Shown: in pieces, positions 18,371-26,302 of the stretch
Numbering within the stretch: position 1 is the first letter of the stretch
Layout of the letters: every line of letters starts with the position of its first letter
Origin: Laspinema palackyanum D2a
GTDB lineage: Bacteria > Cyanobacteriota > Cyanobacteriia > Cyanobacteriales > Laspinemataceae
Direction: 5' to 3'
NCBI GenBank assembly: GCA_025370845.1
Contig: JAMXFF010000004.1
Coordinates: forward strand, 159,305-223,304
Length of the DNA stretch: 64,000 nt
Made by a program: the position numbers and the translations under genes
Notes under the pieces: model-generated
What the model was told of the DNA's origin: nothing
Seen by the model: only the letters and a program-made list of their open reading frames with translations
Databases searched by the model: none

Positions 18371-18904
18371 GGGTTGGGTCGGATAACACCGATCGCTGGG
18401 CCAATGGATGATGATCTCACGAAACCGATTTTTGGGAAAGATTGACCACGGGGGAGCAGACAGTGGAGCCACCGTAGCCCCGATCCTGCGATCGCCTCCC
18501 CCGTGAACCCGACGCCCACCGAGGGACCCGCACCCGACCCATCCCCAGAATCATGGTCATGGAGTGGGGAACATTGGATTGAGGAAAAACATCTATTAGA
18601 GATTGCCCGAAGCGATCGCCTGTTTGCGGTGGAACTGCTCACCGCCTGGATTGAGGATAGCAAACCGGATCTAAAAGATGCCAGTTAAGCTCTCATCCCG
18701 GGCGATGCCGTCACCCTCGGGTGTAAGGCACAGCCAACTCAAGGGGGAAGCGCCACCATTGCGGCGATCGCCATACCAAAACTAGCTGCTAACCTAGAAA
18801 AGCAAGCCAAAGATAGTAATTTTGAGGAGGCCGAGAAACGGGTGGGACAACTGAAAACAATTATAAACCCAATTGAGAAATGGGTGAGGGATTGGCCCGT
18901 CTAA
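18371..18904 (+). pseudogene. Decayed receiver-Hpt (phosphotransfer) tail of a hybrid kinase
   Basis: One frame reads as the end of a receiver domain (AGPMDDDLTKPI, compare the usual AGMDDYLSKPI). A TGA at 18443-18445 follows, then a Pro/Ser linker and an Hpt domain. The Hpt part begins WIEEKHLLEIARSDRLFAVE, LLTAWIEDSKPDLKDAS. It is broken by TAA at 18686-18688 and continues in the same frame as ALIPGDAVTLGCKAQPTQ, GGSATIAAIAIPKLAANLEK and so on to TAA 18902-18904. At the AHxLKGGSA phospho-acceptor site the His is replaced by Gln (AQPTQGGSA). Two stops, a lost His and no start argue for a relic. A GTG at 18503 could open a 61-codon piece but has no use as an Hpt. It lies directly before an intact sensor kinase. 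Confidence 0.68.
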
Positions 18905-19028
18905 TCCCTTGTCAGCCCCAGGCGATCGCCTGGATAAAGATGCTCCATCCCACCCAAAATGAGGGCCGAAAATCAATTGAAATTTGAATAACCATCGGAA
19001 AAAATGTACAGTGAAGAAGGGTTAAGGC

Positions 19029-19080
19029 TTTGTTGTCGTTTGTCCTTTGTCTTTTGTCCTTTATCGTTTGTCTTTTGTCC
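19029..19080 (+). repeat. TTTGTC short direct repeats
   Basis: Six or so imperfect TTTGTC(C/T)TTTGTC-like units lie just upstream of the ATG of the next gene. They are read through as a Phe/Leu/Val-rich peptide if the gene is started at 19047, which supports the later start. Confidence 0.7.
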
Positions 19081-19100
19081 AATTCTACCGCCACCTACTC

Positions 19101-21191
19101 ATGTCAAAAATACTCGTTATAGATGATGATGGGGTAACTCGCTTACTCCTGAAACGGAACCTCCAAATGCAGGGATATGAGGTAACCTTGGCTAAAAATG
19201 GAGCCGAAGGACTGCGACTGGCGGAAGAACTGCATCCGGATTTAATCGTCTGCGACTGGATGATGCCCCTCGTGGATGGCGTGGAAGTCTGTCGCCGCAT
19301 CAAAGCTCACCCCATCTTAGCCACCACCTTTTTTATCCTCCTCACCGTGCGCGGACAAGTCGATGATCGCATTCAAGGTCTGGATTCTGGGGCGGATGAA
19401 TTTCTCTCCAAACCGATAGAAAGTGATGAATTACTGGCCCGAGTTCGTGCAGGATTGCGACTGCGCCAGTTAACCCAACAATTAAGCCAAGCCAATCAAC
19501 AGTTATCGGCCCTAGTAGAAGTTCAACAACAGTTATTAAGTGCTGTAGATTCCACCCCGGAAGAAGCCAATACCTCCTATATCCAGTTGCTCGCCCCCCT
19601 CGGACAAGCGGCGCAAGCGAGTCGTGCTTATATGAGCGAACTCTATCAGGATCAGGCGGGAATCGAACCCCTGGTGTTATGCGAGTGGTGTGGAAAGGAA
19701 CCCACGAGTAACCTGAGTCAACAGAAGTGCCCAGAATCTGAGGGTCTAATCCCGCCCAATCCCTTACCCTGGCGCTGGATTGAAAGCTTCAACAAAGGCG
19801 AAATTGTGGCGGGGAAAGTGAGCGATTTTCCCGCAGGGGAACGGGAGATATTGGAACAAGCGCACCTGGATTCCTTGTTGATGTTACCCCTCACCCTCAA
19901 GGATGAATTAGTAGGATTTATCGGCTTTGAGAATTGTGCGATCGCCGATCTGGATTCCCTGCTGCCGATTTTGCGGGCGGCAGCCGCAGCGATTTGCCTG
20001 CATCGCGATCGCACCGCTGCCTTACTCGCCCTTAGAGCCAGTGAAGCCCGCTATCGGGCGATTATAGAAGACCAAACTGAATTTATCTGTCGCTTTGCTC
20101 CTGACGGGACCGTTACCTTCGTCAATGATGCCTACTGTCGGTATCTAACCATGACCCGAGAGGAACTCATGGAAGGCTCTCTGATTCCCTTTCGGCCCCA
20201 CTTCGAGCGCGATGTTGTTAACCAACCCGTGATCAATCGAGAAGAATGCGAAGTTTTACCCAATGGAGAAGTGCGATGGCATCACTGGACCGAACGCGCC
20301 GTCTTTTCCGAAGATGAACTCGTTGAATTTCAAGCCGTCGGGCGAGATATCACCGAACGTAAGCAAGCTGAAGAAGAGACCCTGAAAGCCTTGGCGAAAG
20401 AAAAAGAACTCAATCAGCTCAAAACTCACTTCGTATCAATGGTTTCCCATGAATTTCGTACCCCCCTGACCACTATTCTATCCTCCGCTGACTTGCTGGA
20501 ATATTACCAAGAAGACTTTCCCGACTCCAAAGGCGATAAAAAGCTCCAAGCCATCCAACGGATTCAAAGTGTTTCCGTCACGATGACCCAAATGATTGAT
20601 GATGTCCTGTTAATTGGTCACGCTGAATCAGGAAACCTGCAATGCAACCGCAATCCCTTAGACTTGGTTCAGTTTTGTCAGCAATTAGTCGAAGATATGC
20701 AATTTATTGATAATGGCTTACATGGGATTGAGTTAATCCTTTCTCAACCGAGTCTCTCCGCCTGTATGGATGAAAAATTACTGCGGCATATCCTGACAAA
20801 TTTACTCTCAAATGCCCTCAAATATTCCCCAGCAGGGATGGCAGTTCAACTGGAACTGTGCGATCGCCAAAACCTGGCCATCTTTCACGTCAAAGATCGG
20901 GGAATCGGCATTCCCCCGGAAGACCTACCCCATCTCTTTGAGCCATTCCAACGCTGTCGGAACGTCGGTACAATTTCCGGCACCGGCATGGGACTAGCCA
21001 TTGTCAAAAAATGTGTAGAAATTCATGGCGGAGAAATCTCCGTACAGAGTGAAGTGAGCGATGAAAAACGACCGGGCGGCACAACTTTAACCGTCATCTT
21101 ACCTCGGTTTTCCCTGAATAACCTCACCCCTAACCTCAACGACCAGTTCTCAGAATCTGTCGAGGCAAAATTGCCGAAAAAGAAGCCTTAA
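19101..21191 (+). CDS. Sensor histidine kinase with N-terminal receiver: REC-GAF-PAS-HisKA-HATPase
   Basis: A 697-residue cytoplasmic kinase. The receiver domain comes first (MSKILVIDDDGVTR), with Asp52 in IVCDWMMPLVDG and the conserved Lys in FLSKPI. A GAF-like domain covers about 150-310, then a PAS domain (YRAIIEDQTEFICRFAPDG) with a PAC end (DITERKQAEE). The HisKA H box is FVSMVSHEFRTPLTT with His450. The ATPase domain has LTNLLSNALKYSP, VKDRGIGIPPEDL and GTGMGLAIVKK. The frame extends to 19047, but the upstream part is a repeat-derived peptide, so ATG 19101 is chosen. The receiver closely matches that of the next gene, so the pair looks like a tandem duplication with different sensory middles. 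The input signal is unknown. Confidence 0.94.
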   Translation: MSKILVIDDDGVTRLLLKRNLQMQGYEVTLAKNGAEGLRLAEELHPDLIVCDWMMPLVDGVEVCRRIKAHPILATTFFILLTVRGQVDDRIQGLDSGADEFLSKPIESDELLARVRAGLRLRQLTQQLSQANQQLSALVEVQQQLLSAVDSTPEEANTSYIQLLAPLGQAAQASRAYMSELYQDQAGIEPLVLCEWCGKEPTSNLSQQKCPESEGLIPPNPLPWRWIESFNKGEIVAGKVSDFPAGEREILEQAHLDSLLMLPLTLKDELVGFIGFENCAIADLDSLLPILRAAAAAICLHRDRTAALLALRASEARYRAIIEDQTEFICRFAPDGTVTFVNDAYCRYLTMTREELMEGSLIPFRPHFERDVVNQPVINREECEVLPNGEVRWHHWTERAVFSEDELVEFQAVGRDITERKQAEEETLKALAKEKELNQLKTHFVSMVSHEFRTPLTTILSSADLLEYYQEDFPDSKGDKKLQAIQRIQSVSVTMTQMIDDVLLIGHAESGNLQCNRNPLDLVQFCQQLVEDMQFIDNGLHGIELILSQPSLSACMDEKLLRHILTNLLSNALKYSPAGMAVQLELCDRQNLAIFHVKDRGIGIPPEDLPHLFEPFQRCRNVGTISGTGMGLAIVKKCVEIHGGEISVQSEVSDEKRPGGTTLTVILPRFSLNNLTPNLNDQFSESVEAKLPKKKP

Positions 21192-21320
21192 ACCCCGCCC
21201 TGACCCGTGACGCGCCCGCCACTTTTATGTCCCTTTAAACCGGGATTGTCTCCAACTTTAAGCTATGATATTCTGACCAATAGACGGGTCCAAAAATTAT
21301 GATTAATTTCCCTCAATCTT

Positions 21321-22598
21321 ATGGATAAAATTCTCGTCATAGATGATGATTCCGCCACGCGCTTACTCCTCAAACGCGACTTAAAATTAGAAGGCCATGA
21401 AGTCACCGTTGCCAAAGATGGGGAAGAAGGGGTAAAACTTGCCCTGGAAGTTCATCCGGCGTTAATTATTTGCGATTGGGTGATGCCTTATTTTGATGGT
21501 GTAGAAGTCTGTCGCATTGTCAAATCCAACCCCGAATTAGCCCAAACCTTTTTTATTTTACTCACCTCCAAAGTCGATTTAGAGGACCGTATTCAAGGAC
21601 TCGATGCTGGGGCCGATGATTTTCTTTCCAAACCCGTCAATCCCGCCGAACTCTTAGCCCGGGTCAGGGCGGGACTCAGACTGTATCATTCCCAACAACA
21701 ATTAAGCCAATCCAATCAACAACTCAGCCAAACCTTACGGGATTTACAACAAACCCAGGCTCAGTTGATTCAAAGCGAAAAGATGTCATCAATTGGTCAA
21801 ATGGTGGCGGGAATTGCTCATGAAATTAACAATCCTGTAACTTTTATTGATGGCAATTTGAATCATGCGGCGAAATATATGGGAGAATTGGTTGAATTTA
21901 TTCAACTTTTTCAACAACACTATCCCAATCCTTTGCCCGAGATTAAAGATGCAGCAGAGGAATTAGATTTAGAATTTTTAATGGTCGATTTTCCTTCCCT
22001 CGTAGAATCCATGAAACGAGGGGCCAAGCGGATTCGAGAAATCGTAGAATCCTTACGAACTTTTTCTCATCTGGATGAAGCGGAACTGAAGGATGTGGAT
22101 CTGCATGAAGGGTTGGATAGTACGCTCTCTATTTTAAAAGGGCGTTTAGAAGGGATTGAAACCGAGATTAACTATGGAAAATTGCCTCGGGTGGAATGCT
22201 ATCCTAGTGATATCAATCAAGTATTTTTTCACCTGATCAACAATGCGATCGATGCCGTGGGAAAACGCAACCAGCTACAAAAGTCCCCCAGCAATCAACC
22301 CGAATCCAACCCCGCACCCCCCCGGATTCGCATCTGTACCGAAACCCGCACCCCTTCCCATGCAGTGATTCGGATTTTCGATAATGGAATCGGCATTCCC
22401 AAAGAGACAGTCCCTAATATTTTTAACCCCTTTTTTACCACCAAAGATGTAGGTGCTGGGAAAGGTCTCGGTTTAAGCATTTCCTATCAAATCGTTGTGG
22501 ATAAACACGGAGGAAAATTAGAAGTCCATTCCGAACCTGGTCAAGAAACAGAATTCGCAGTCATCATCCCCATCCACCCCACCAAAAAGTCATTTTAA
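21321..22598 (+). CDS. Sensor histidine kinase with N-terminal receiver: REC-coil-HisKA-HATPase
   Basis: A 425-residue protein with a receiver at the N-terminus (MDKILVIDDDSATRLLLKRD; Asp52 in IICDWVMPYFDG; Lys in FLSKPV). A Gln-rich coiled coil (LSQSNQQLSQTLRDLQQTQAQL) comes next, then an H box SIGQMVAGIAHEINNP with His167. The ATPase domain has an N box (FHLINNAIDAVGKR), IFDNGIGIPKE and GAGKGLGLSISYQ. The H box is of the NtrB-like HEINNP class, unlike the HEFRTP class of the neighbour, so the kinase cores have different origins despite very similar receivers. It starts 129 bp after the previous kinase; co-expression is possible. Input and output partners are unknown. Confidence 0.94.
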   Translation: MDKILVIDDDSATRLLLKRDLKLEGHEVTVAKDGEEGVKLALEVHPALIICDWVMPYFDGVEVCRIVKSNPELAQTFFILLTSKVDLEDRIQGLDAGADDFLSKPVNPAELLARVRAGLRLYHSQQQLSQSNQQLSQTLRDLQQTQAQLIQSEKMSSIGQMVAGIAHEINNPVTFIDGNLNHAAKYMGELVEFIQLFQQHYPNPLPEIKDAAEELDLEFLMVDFPSLVESMKRGAKRIREIVESLRTFSHLDEAELKDVDLHEGLDSTLSILKGRLEGIETEINYGKLPRVECYPSDINQVFFHLINNAIDAVGKRNQLQKSPSNQPESNPAPPRIRICTETRTPSHAVIRIFDNGIGIPKETVPNIFNPFFTTKDVGAGKGLGLSISYQIVVDKHGGKLEVHSEPGQETEFAVIIPIHPTKKSF

Positions 22599-22620
22599 CT
22601 TCCTATCCTTCCTTTCCTTA

Positions 22621-22792
22621 TTCGTAGTAACGACTTCACTCGTTATTTTCTCTTCTGTTTGTAGTAACGACTTCACTCGTTATCTTCTCATGTTCGTAGT
22701 AACGACTTCAGTCGTTATCTTCTCTTCTGTTCGTAGTAACGACTTCACTCGTTATCTTCTCTTCTGTTTGTAGTAAGGACTTCAGCCCTTTA
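22621..22792. repeat. Five tandem palindromic repeats (35-37 bp period)
   Basis: Five copies of GTAGTAACGACTTCACTCGTTA start near 22624, 22661, 22696, 22733 and 22770, separated by CTTCTCTTCTGTTC-type spacers that are also repeated. Each unit folds into a 6-7-bp hairpin (TAACGA facing TCGTTA). The last copy changes to TAAGGAC...GCCCTT, keeping part of the stem through a compensatory C-G to G-C swap. This is a small dispersed-repeat cluster, not a CRISPR, because the spacers are near-identical. Confidence 0.85.
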
Positions 22793-22913
22793 TGAGCCAA
22801 AATTAAAGCTAATGGTATTTCCTCCCTTCCCTAATCATTAAAAATCATCAATTAATTAAAAAAAATTTCACCCAAAAGCCTAAAGAGGTTATCCTTTCCT
22901 TTTTGATATAACA

Positions 22914-23129
22914 ATGTTGTTCATTGAAGAGGATGGACGCAGTTCTGGTGCGATCGCCAGTGGGTCAGCGCAAATGAGCCAACGGGTTGACGATCGCCTC
23001 CGATTGGCTCGCATGGATCCCCAAACCCCTGATCGCGCGGCATAGGGACAAATAGCCCTCGATGAAATAGGGAAAGACCAGGGCGATCGTGCAGAAACCG
23101 GGGCGGGGCCTAAAAACCGGATTTCTTAA
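22914..23129 (+). pseudogene. Possible gene relic with an in-frame amber stop
   Basis: An ATG at 22914 opens MLFIEEDGRSSGAIASG and continues through SQRVDDRLRLARMDPQTPDR. TAG at 23043-23045 interrupts it, then the frame goes on as GQIALDEIGKDQGDRAE. The amino-acid make-up looks protein-like, with an amphipathic helix, but I do not recognise a family. It could equally be chance in GC-rich HIP1-containing DNA. The 3' end runs into a palindromic repeat. Confidence 0.25.
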
Positions 23130-23176
23130 TTTAATCTCGGTGTTCAGCAAAAGTTATCCAAGAAACCCGGTTTCTT
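23112..23176. repeat. Copy 1 of AGAAACCCGGTTTCT inverted-repeat element
   Basis: The arms AAACCGGATTTCTT and AAGAAACCCGGTTT are inverted copies with one mismatch, about 33 bp apart. The same arms recur at 29234-29300 and 31432-31499. It is non-coding. Confidence 0.75.
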
Positions 23177-23261
23177 TTCTTTCCCAAATTTTTAATATTT
23201 TTTTCCTAAAATTACTTTATAATCACTTCTGACCCCGAATAATCACCATCACAAATTAACT

Positions 23262-23528
23262 ATGAAATCTAAAGCTGTTGCACTATTTCTGAGTCTTGGT
23301 CTAGCGACAACCGTGGCCGCCTGTGCCGGTCAGCCCGAAGCCGAACAAACGCCCCCAGCTCCTACCACTGAAGATGCTGGAGAAGAGGGCGGCGCTCCCA
23401 CAGCCCCAGCTTCGACTACTCCCAATCCAGGCGCAACTGAAGATGGCGAAGATGGCGAAGATGGCGAAGATGGCGAAGAGAACCAAGACGGCCAAGAGAA
23501 CCAAGGTGGTGAAGGTGGTGAATCTTAG
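23262..23528 (+). CDS. Small acidic repeat lipoprotein
   Basis: An 88-residue protein with a signal peptide (MKSKAVALFLSLGLATTVAAC) ending in a lipobox-like VAAC, so the mature protein would start with a lipidated Cys. The rest is disordered: Pro/Thr-rich, then four GED repeats (from ATEDGEDGEDGEDGEE) and a Gln/Gly/Glu tail. No enzymatic domain is present. The 9-nt repeat GATGGCGAA underlies the GED units. The function is unknown; a membrane-tethered acidic surface peptide is all that can be said. Confidence 0.75.
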   Translation: MKSKAVALFLSLGLATTVAACAGQPEAEQTPPAPTTEDAGEEGGAPTAPASTTPNPGATEDGEDGEDGEDGEENQDGQENQGGEGGES

Positions 23529-23726
23529 TGCATTGCCCCTGTTGTTTCGTTTCGGAGCAACGATTGAACCATCTTAAGCATCATCTGATAATAACGATTT
23601 GATTTAGTCGGGGATTTTCCTAGTCTTGAATTAGATATCAGGGCTAGGGTATCCCTATCTAGGGTCTCAACTCCTTGAACCCGATAAAATCATCAATCTT
23701 TTTTAGCTAAATTTGGCCTTAATTCC

Positions 23727-24398
23727 ATGATTTTATGTATTGAGCAAGTTCTCACCCCAGAACAGTTAGACGAGATTCATCGCATTCTAAAAGAGGGTGA
23801 ATTTGTTGAAGGTAAACTTACGGCGGGTAGGTATGCGAAAACTGTTAAAGATAACTATCAATTGAAAGCAGATACAGAGGATGCCAAAAAAGTGAGAAAA
23901 ATGGTGCATAATGCCCTCTTGCAAAATCCCCTCTTTAAAGCCTCCGTGCGTCCCCAAAAAATTCGGCCAATTTTGTTTAGTCGTTATGAACCGGGAATGT
24001 CTTATGGTTGGCATACCGATAATGCCATTATGGGCGATGGAGAATTGGTGCGATCGGATGTCTCCCTAACCCTATTTCTCAGCGACCCAGACACCTATGA
24101 AGGCGGTGAATTAGTCATCGATACCAGTATTGGTGAACAATCTTTTAAACTCCCGGCAGGCTCAATGATTGTTTATCCTTCTACTTTTCTCCATCAAGTT
24201 ACCGAAGTAACCCAGGGGATTCGTTTCGCTGCGGTGACTTGGGTTCAAAGTCTGGTTCGCGATGTTCAACAACGGGAAATTCTCTTTGAACTTGATACGG
24301 TTAGAAAGTCAATCTTTGAGCAATATGGCAAAACCGTAGAATTCGATTTATTGTGCAAAACCCACGCAAATTTACTGCGCCAATGGGTGGAACTTTAA
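23727..24398 (+). CDS. Fe(II)/2-oxoglutarate dioxygenase, PKHD-type hydroxylase (PiuC/YbiX family)
   Basis: The metal triad and cosubstrate residue are visible: His96 and Asp98 in GWHTDNA, His156 in STFLHQV, and Arg166 in GIRFAAV. Preceding motifs RPILFSRYEPGMSYG and DVSLTLFLSDPDTYEGGEL are hallmarks of the PKHD hydroxylase family. The length of 223 residues is standard. Homologues such as PiuC and YbiX are commonly linked to iron-siderophore uptake genes, but no TonB receptor is adjacent here. The downstream ABC permease gene is convergent, ending 46 bp after this stop. Confidence 0.92.
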   Translation: MILCIEQVLTPEQLDEIHRILKEGEFVEGKLTAGRYAKTVKDNYQLKADTEDAKKVRKMVHNALLQNPLFKASVRPQKIRPILFSRYEPGMSYGWHTDNAIMGDGELVRSDVSLTLFLSDPDTYEGGELVIDTSIGEQSFKLPAGSMIVYPSTFLHQVTEVTQGIRFAAVTWVQSLVRDVQQREILFELDTVRKSIFEQYGKTVEFDLLCKTHANLLRQWVEL

Positions 24399-24444
24399 CC
24401 CAAATTATCCCAATTACTGCGAAATTTAGCGGAGTGGGGCATAC

Positions 24445-25272
24445 TCACCCTTTATTCCCTGTAAACGTAACCCCTTGCACAAAATAGCGATTAAAAAACG
24501 CATAAATCGCCAATGCGGGTAACGTAAATACCATTGAAGCGGCCATGATATAGTTCCAATAACTGATATATTGACCCTTAAACGTATTTAACCCCAACGG
24601 TAACGTAAACATATCCTGACTGGATACCACAATTAAGGGCATGAAAAAATTATTCCAGCTTCCCATAAAAATAAAAATCGCTTGAGCAGCTAGGGCCGGT
24701 TTTGCTAAAGGCATCACCACCTTCCAAAAGGTTTGCCATCGATTTAATCCATCTAATGCTGCCGCTTCTTCCAGTTCCTTCGGGAAATTTACAAAGAACT
24801 GACGCATCATAAAAATAAACGTCGCATTGACCATACTCGGGACAATTAACCCTTGGTAAGTATTCAACCAACCCAAGGATTTTAAAATTAGAAAGGTGGG
24901 AATCAACGTGATTTGTCCGGGAATCATTAACACCGCTAAAATCATCCCAAACACCAGCCGATTTCCTCGAAAGGGAATTCGGGCTAGGGCATAGCCTGCC
25001 ATTGAATTAAAGACTATATTAAACCCCGTAACGCAAACGGCTACAAAGGCACTATTGAACAACCATCGCCCAAAGAGGCGTTCTCGGGTAAAGATGGATT
25101 GATAGTTTTCCAGGGTGAAATTCTGGGGGATAAAATTCATCCCTCCTTCCACAATTTCTGCTAAGGGTTTAAAGGATGCCGACATTGCCCAGGCAAAGGG
25201 AATAAAGGTGACGATCGCATACAAAATTAAGAATCCGTACAGCAGCGCTTTTAATCCAGAAATTCGCTTCAT
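24445..25272 (-). CDS. Carbohydrate ABC transporter permease (MalG-like)
   Basis: Inner-membrane permease of a CUT1-type sugar importer, 275 residues with six predicted membrane segments. The EAA loop that contacts the ATPase is seen as EEAAALDGLNRWQTFWKVVMP, and the N-terminus (LILYAIVTFIPFAWAMSASFKP) is typical of MalG-type subunits. It is the last gene of the cluster, 26 bp after the MalF-like gene. No ATPase gene is nearby, so a shared MsmX/UgpC-like ATPase elsewhere is expected. The substrate is not determined; glycerol-3-phosphate, maltose or glucosylglycerol-type importers have the same architecture. Confidence 0.93.
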   Translation of the reverse strand: MKRISGLKALLYGFLILYAIVTFIPFAWAMSASFKPLAEIVEGGMNFIPQNFTLENYQSIFTRERLFGRWLFNSAFVAVCVTGFNIVFNSMAGYALARIPFRGNRLVFGMILAVLMIPGQITLIPTFLILKSLGWLNTYQGLIVPSMVNATFIFMMRQFFVNFPKELEEAAALDGLNRWQTFWKVVMPLAKPALAAQAIFIFMGSWNNFFMPLIVVSSQDMFTLPLGLNTFKGQYISYWNYIMAASMVFTLPALAIYAFFNRYFVQGVTFTGNKG

Positions 25273-25298
25273 TCTCCGTGACTCTCCTGTGATGACGA

Positions 25299-26252
25299 TT
25301 ACTGAGGCATATCTTCTTTAAAGAGATACCGTTGTACCAGGGTAGCTAAGACGATCGCCGTTGCTAATAAAAGAGCTAAGGCAGCGGCATATCCCATCTC
25401 TAAACTCTTAAACGCATACTGATAAATCAACAACACCACCGTCAAGGTAGAATTATTGGGACCGCCAGACCCTCCCGAAAAAATATAGGATTGGTCAAAG
25501 AGTTGAAACGTGCCAATAATGCCCATGACAATGATAAAAAATGTCACAGGTTTGAGTAAAGGCAACGTAATATTCACAAAGCGATCGCAACCATTCGCCC
25601 CATCAATTTTGGCCGCTTCATAGAGAGACTCTGGAATATCCTGGAGGGCTGCCAAATAAATCACCATGAAAAAGGGAGCACTCGCCCAAATATTCATAAT
25701 CATAATCGATTTCAGGGCAATATTTGGGTCCCCCAACCAATTGTAAGTCGGTAAACCGAACCCTTCTAAAAAATGATTCAGGAGCCCATCGGCATTGTAA
25801 ATCCACATAAAAATCAGGGTTAACACCGCCGAAGAGGTAATCGTTGGCAGGAAAAACACCACCCGAAACCAATTTTTTCCGCGAATTTGGGCATTCAGAA
25901 CCAAGGCTAACATCAAGGCAATGAACGTCTGAATCGGAACGACGATCGCCACATATTCAGCAGTATTTTTCAAGGCAATCCAAACCCGTCCATCATCTAC
26001 CAATCGGGTAAAATTCCGCAGGTGGACAAACCGATAGCTCATTTCCCCTAAAATCTCAACTTTGTGAAACGAGAGGAAAATCGCATACAAAATCGGCAAC
26101 CCCAAAAATACCCCTAAAATCATTAAAGCCGGGGCGATAAACAGATAACCGGATAGGGAAGGGGAAAAGCGAAAACTTCGAGTTTTTTTAGACCGAGAAG
26201 ACGCTGGATTCAAAGAAGACACTGGCATAGACTTGAGTGGTATGCTGCTCAT
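25299..26252 (-). CDS. Carbohydrate ABC transporter permease (MalF-like)
   Basis: The second permease of the same importer, 317 residues. After a basic, Ser-rich N-terminus (SLNPASSRSKKTRSF) there are six membrane segments, starting LSGYLFIAPALMILGVFLG. The EAA motif is YEAAKIDGANGCDRFVNITLP, and the end (VLATLVQRYLFKED) is typical of MalF-type subunits. It starts 50 bp after the binding-protein gene and is followed closely by the MalG-like gene, so it is in one operon. The N-terminal ~25 residues before the first helix are variable in this family and the exact start could be an internal Met. Confidence 0.93.
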   Translation of the reverse strand: MSSIPLKSMPVSSLNPASSRSKKTRSFRFSPSLSGYLFIAPALMILGVFLGLPILYAIFLSFHKVEILGEMSYRFVHLRNFTRLVDDGRVWIALKNTAEYVAIVVPIQTFIALMLALVLNAQIRGKNWFRVVFFLPTITSSAVLTLIFMWIYNADGLLNHFLEGFGLPTYNWLGDPNIALKSIMIMNIWASAPFFMVIYLAALQDIPESLYEAAKIDGANGCDRFVNITLPLLKPVTFFIIVMGIIGTFQLFDQSYIFSGGSGGPNNSTLTVVLLIYQYAFKSLEMGYAAALALLLATAIVLATLVQRYLFKEDMPQ

Positions 26253-26302
26253 AATTTAGGGAGGTCTTTGGCTGAGGACCGGACGGCCTTAATTCCAGTG
26301 AA

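Noticed and set aside
22621..22792. Possible CRISPR array
   Set aside because: The units are hairpins and the spacers between them are near-identical, with no cas genes in the window.
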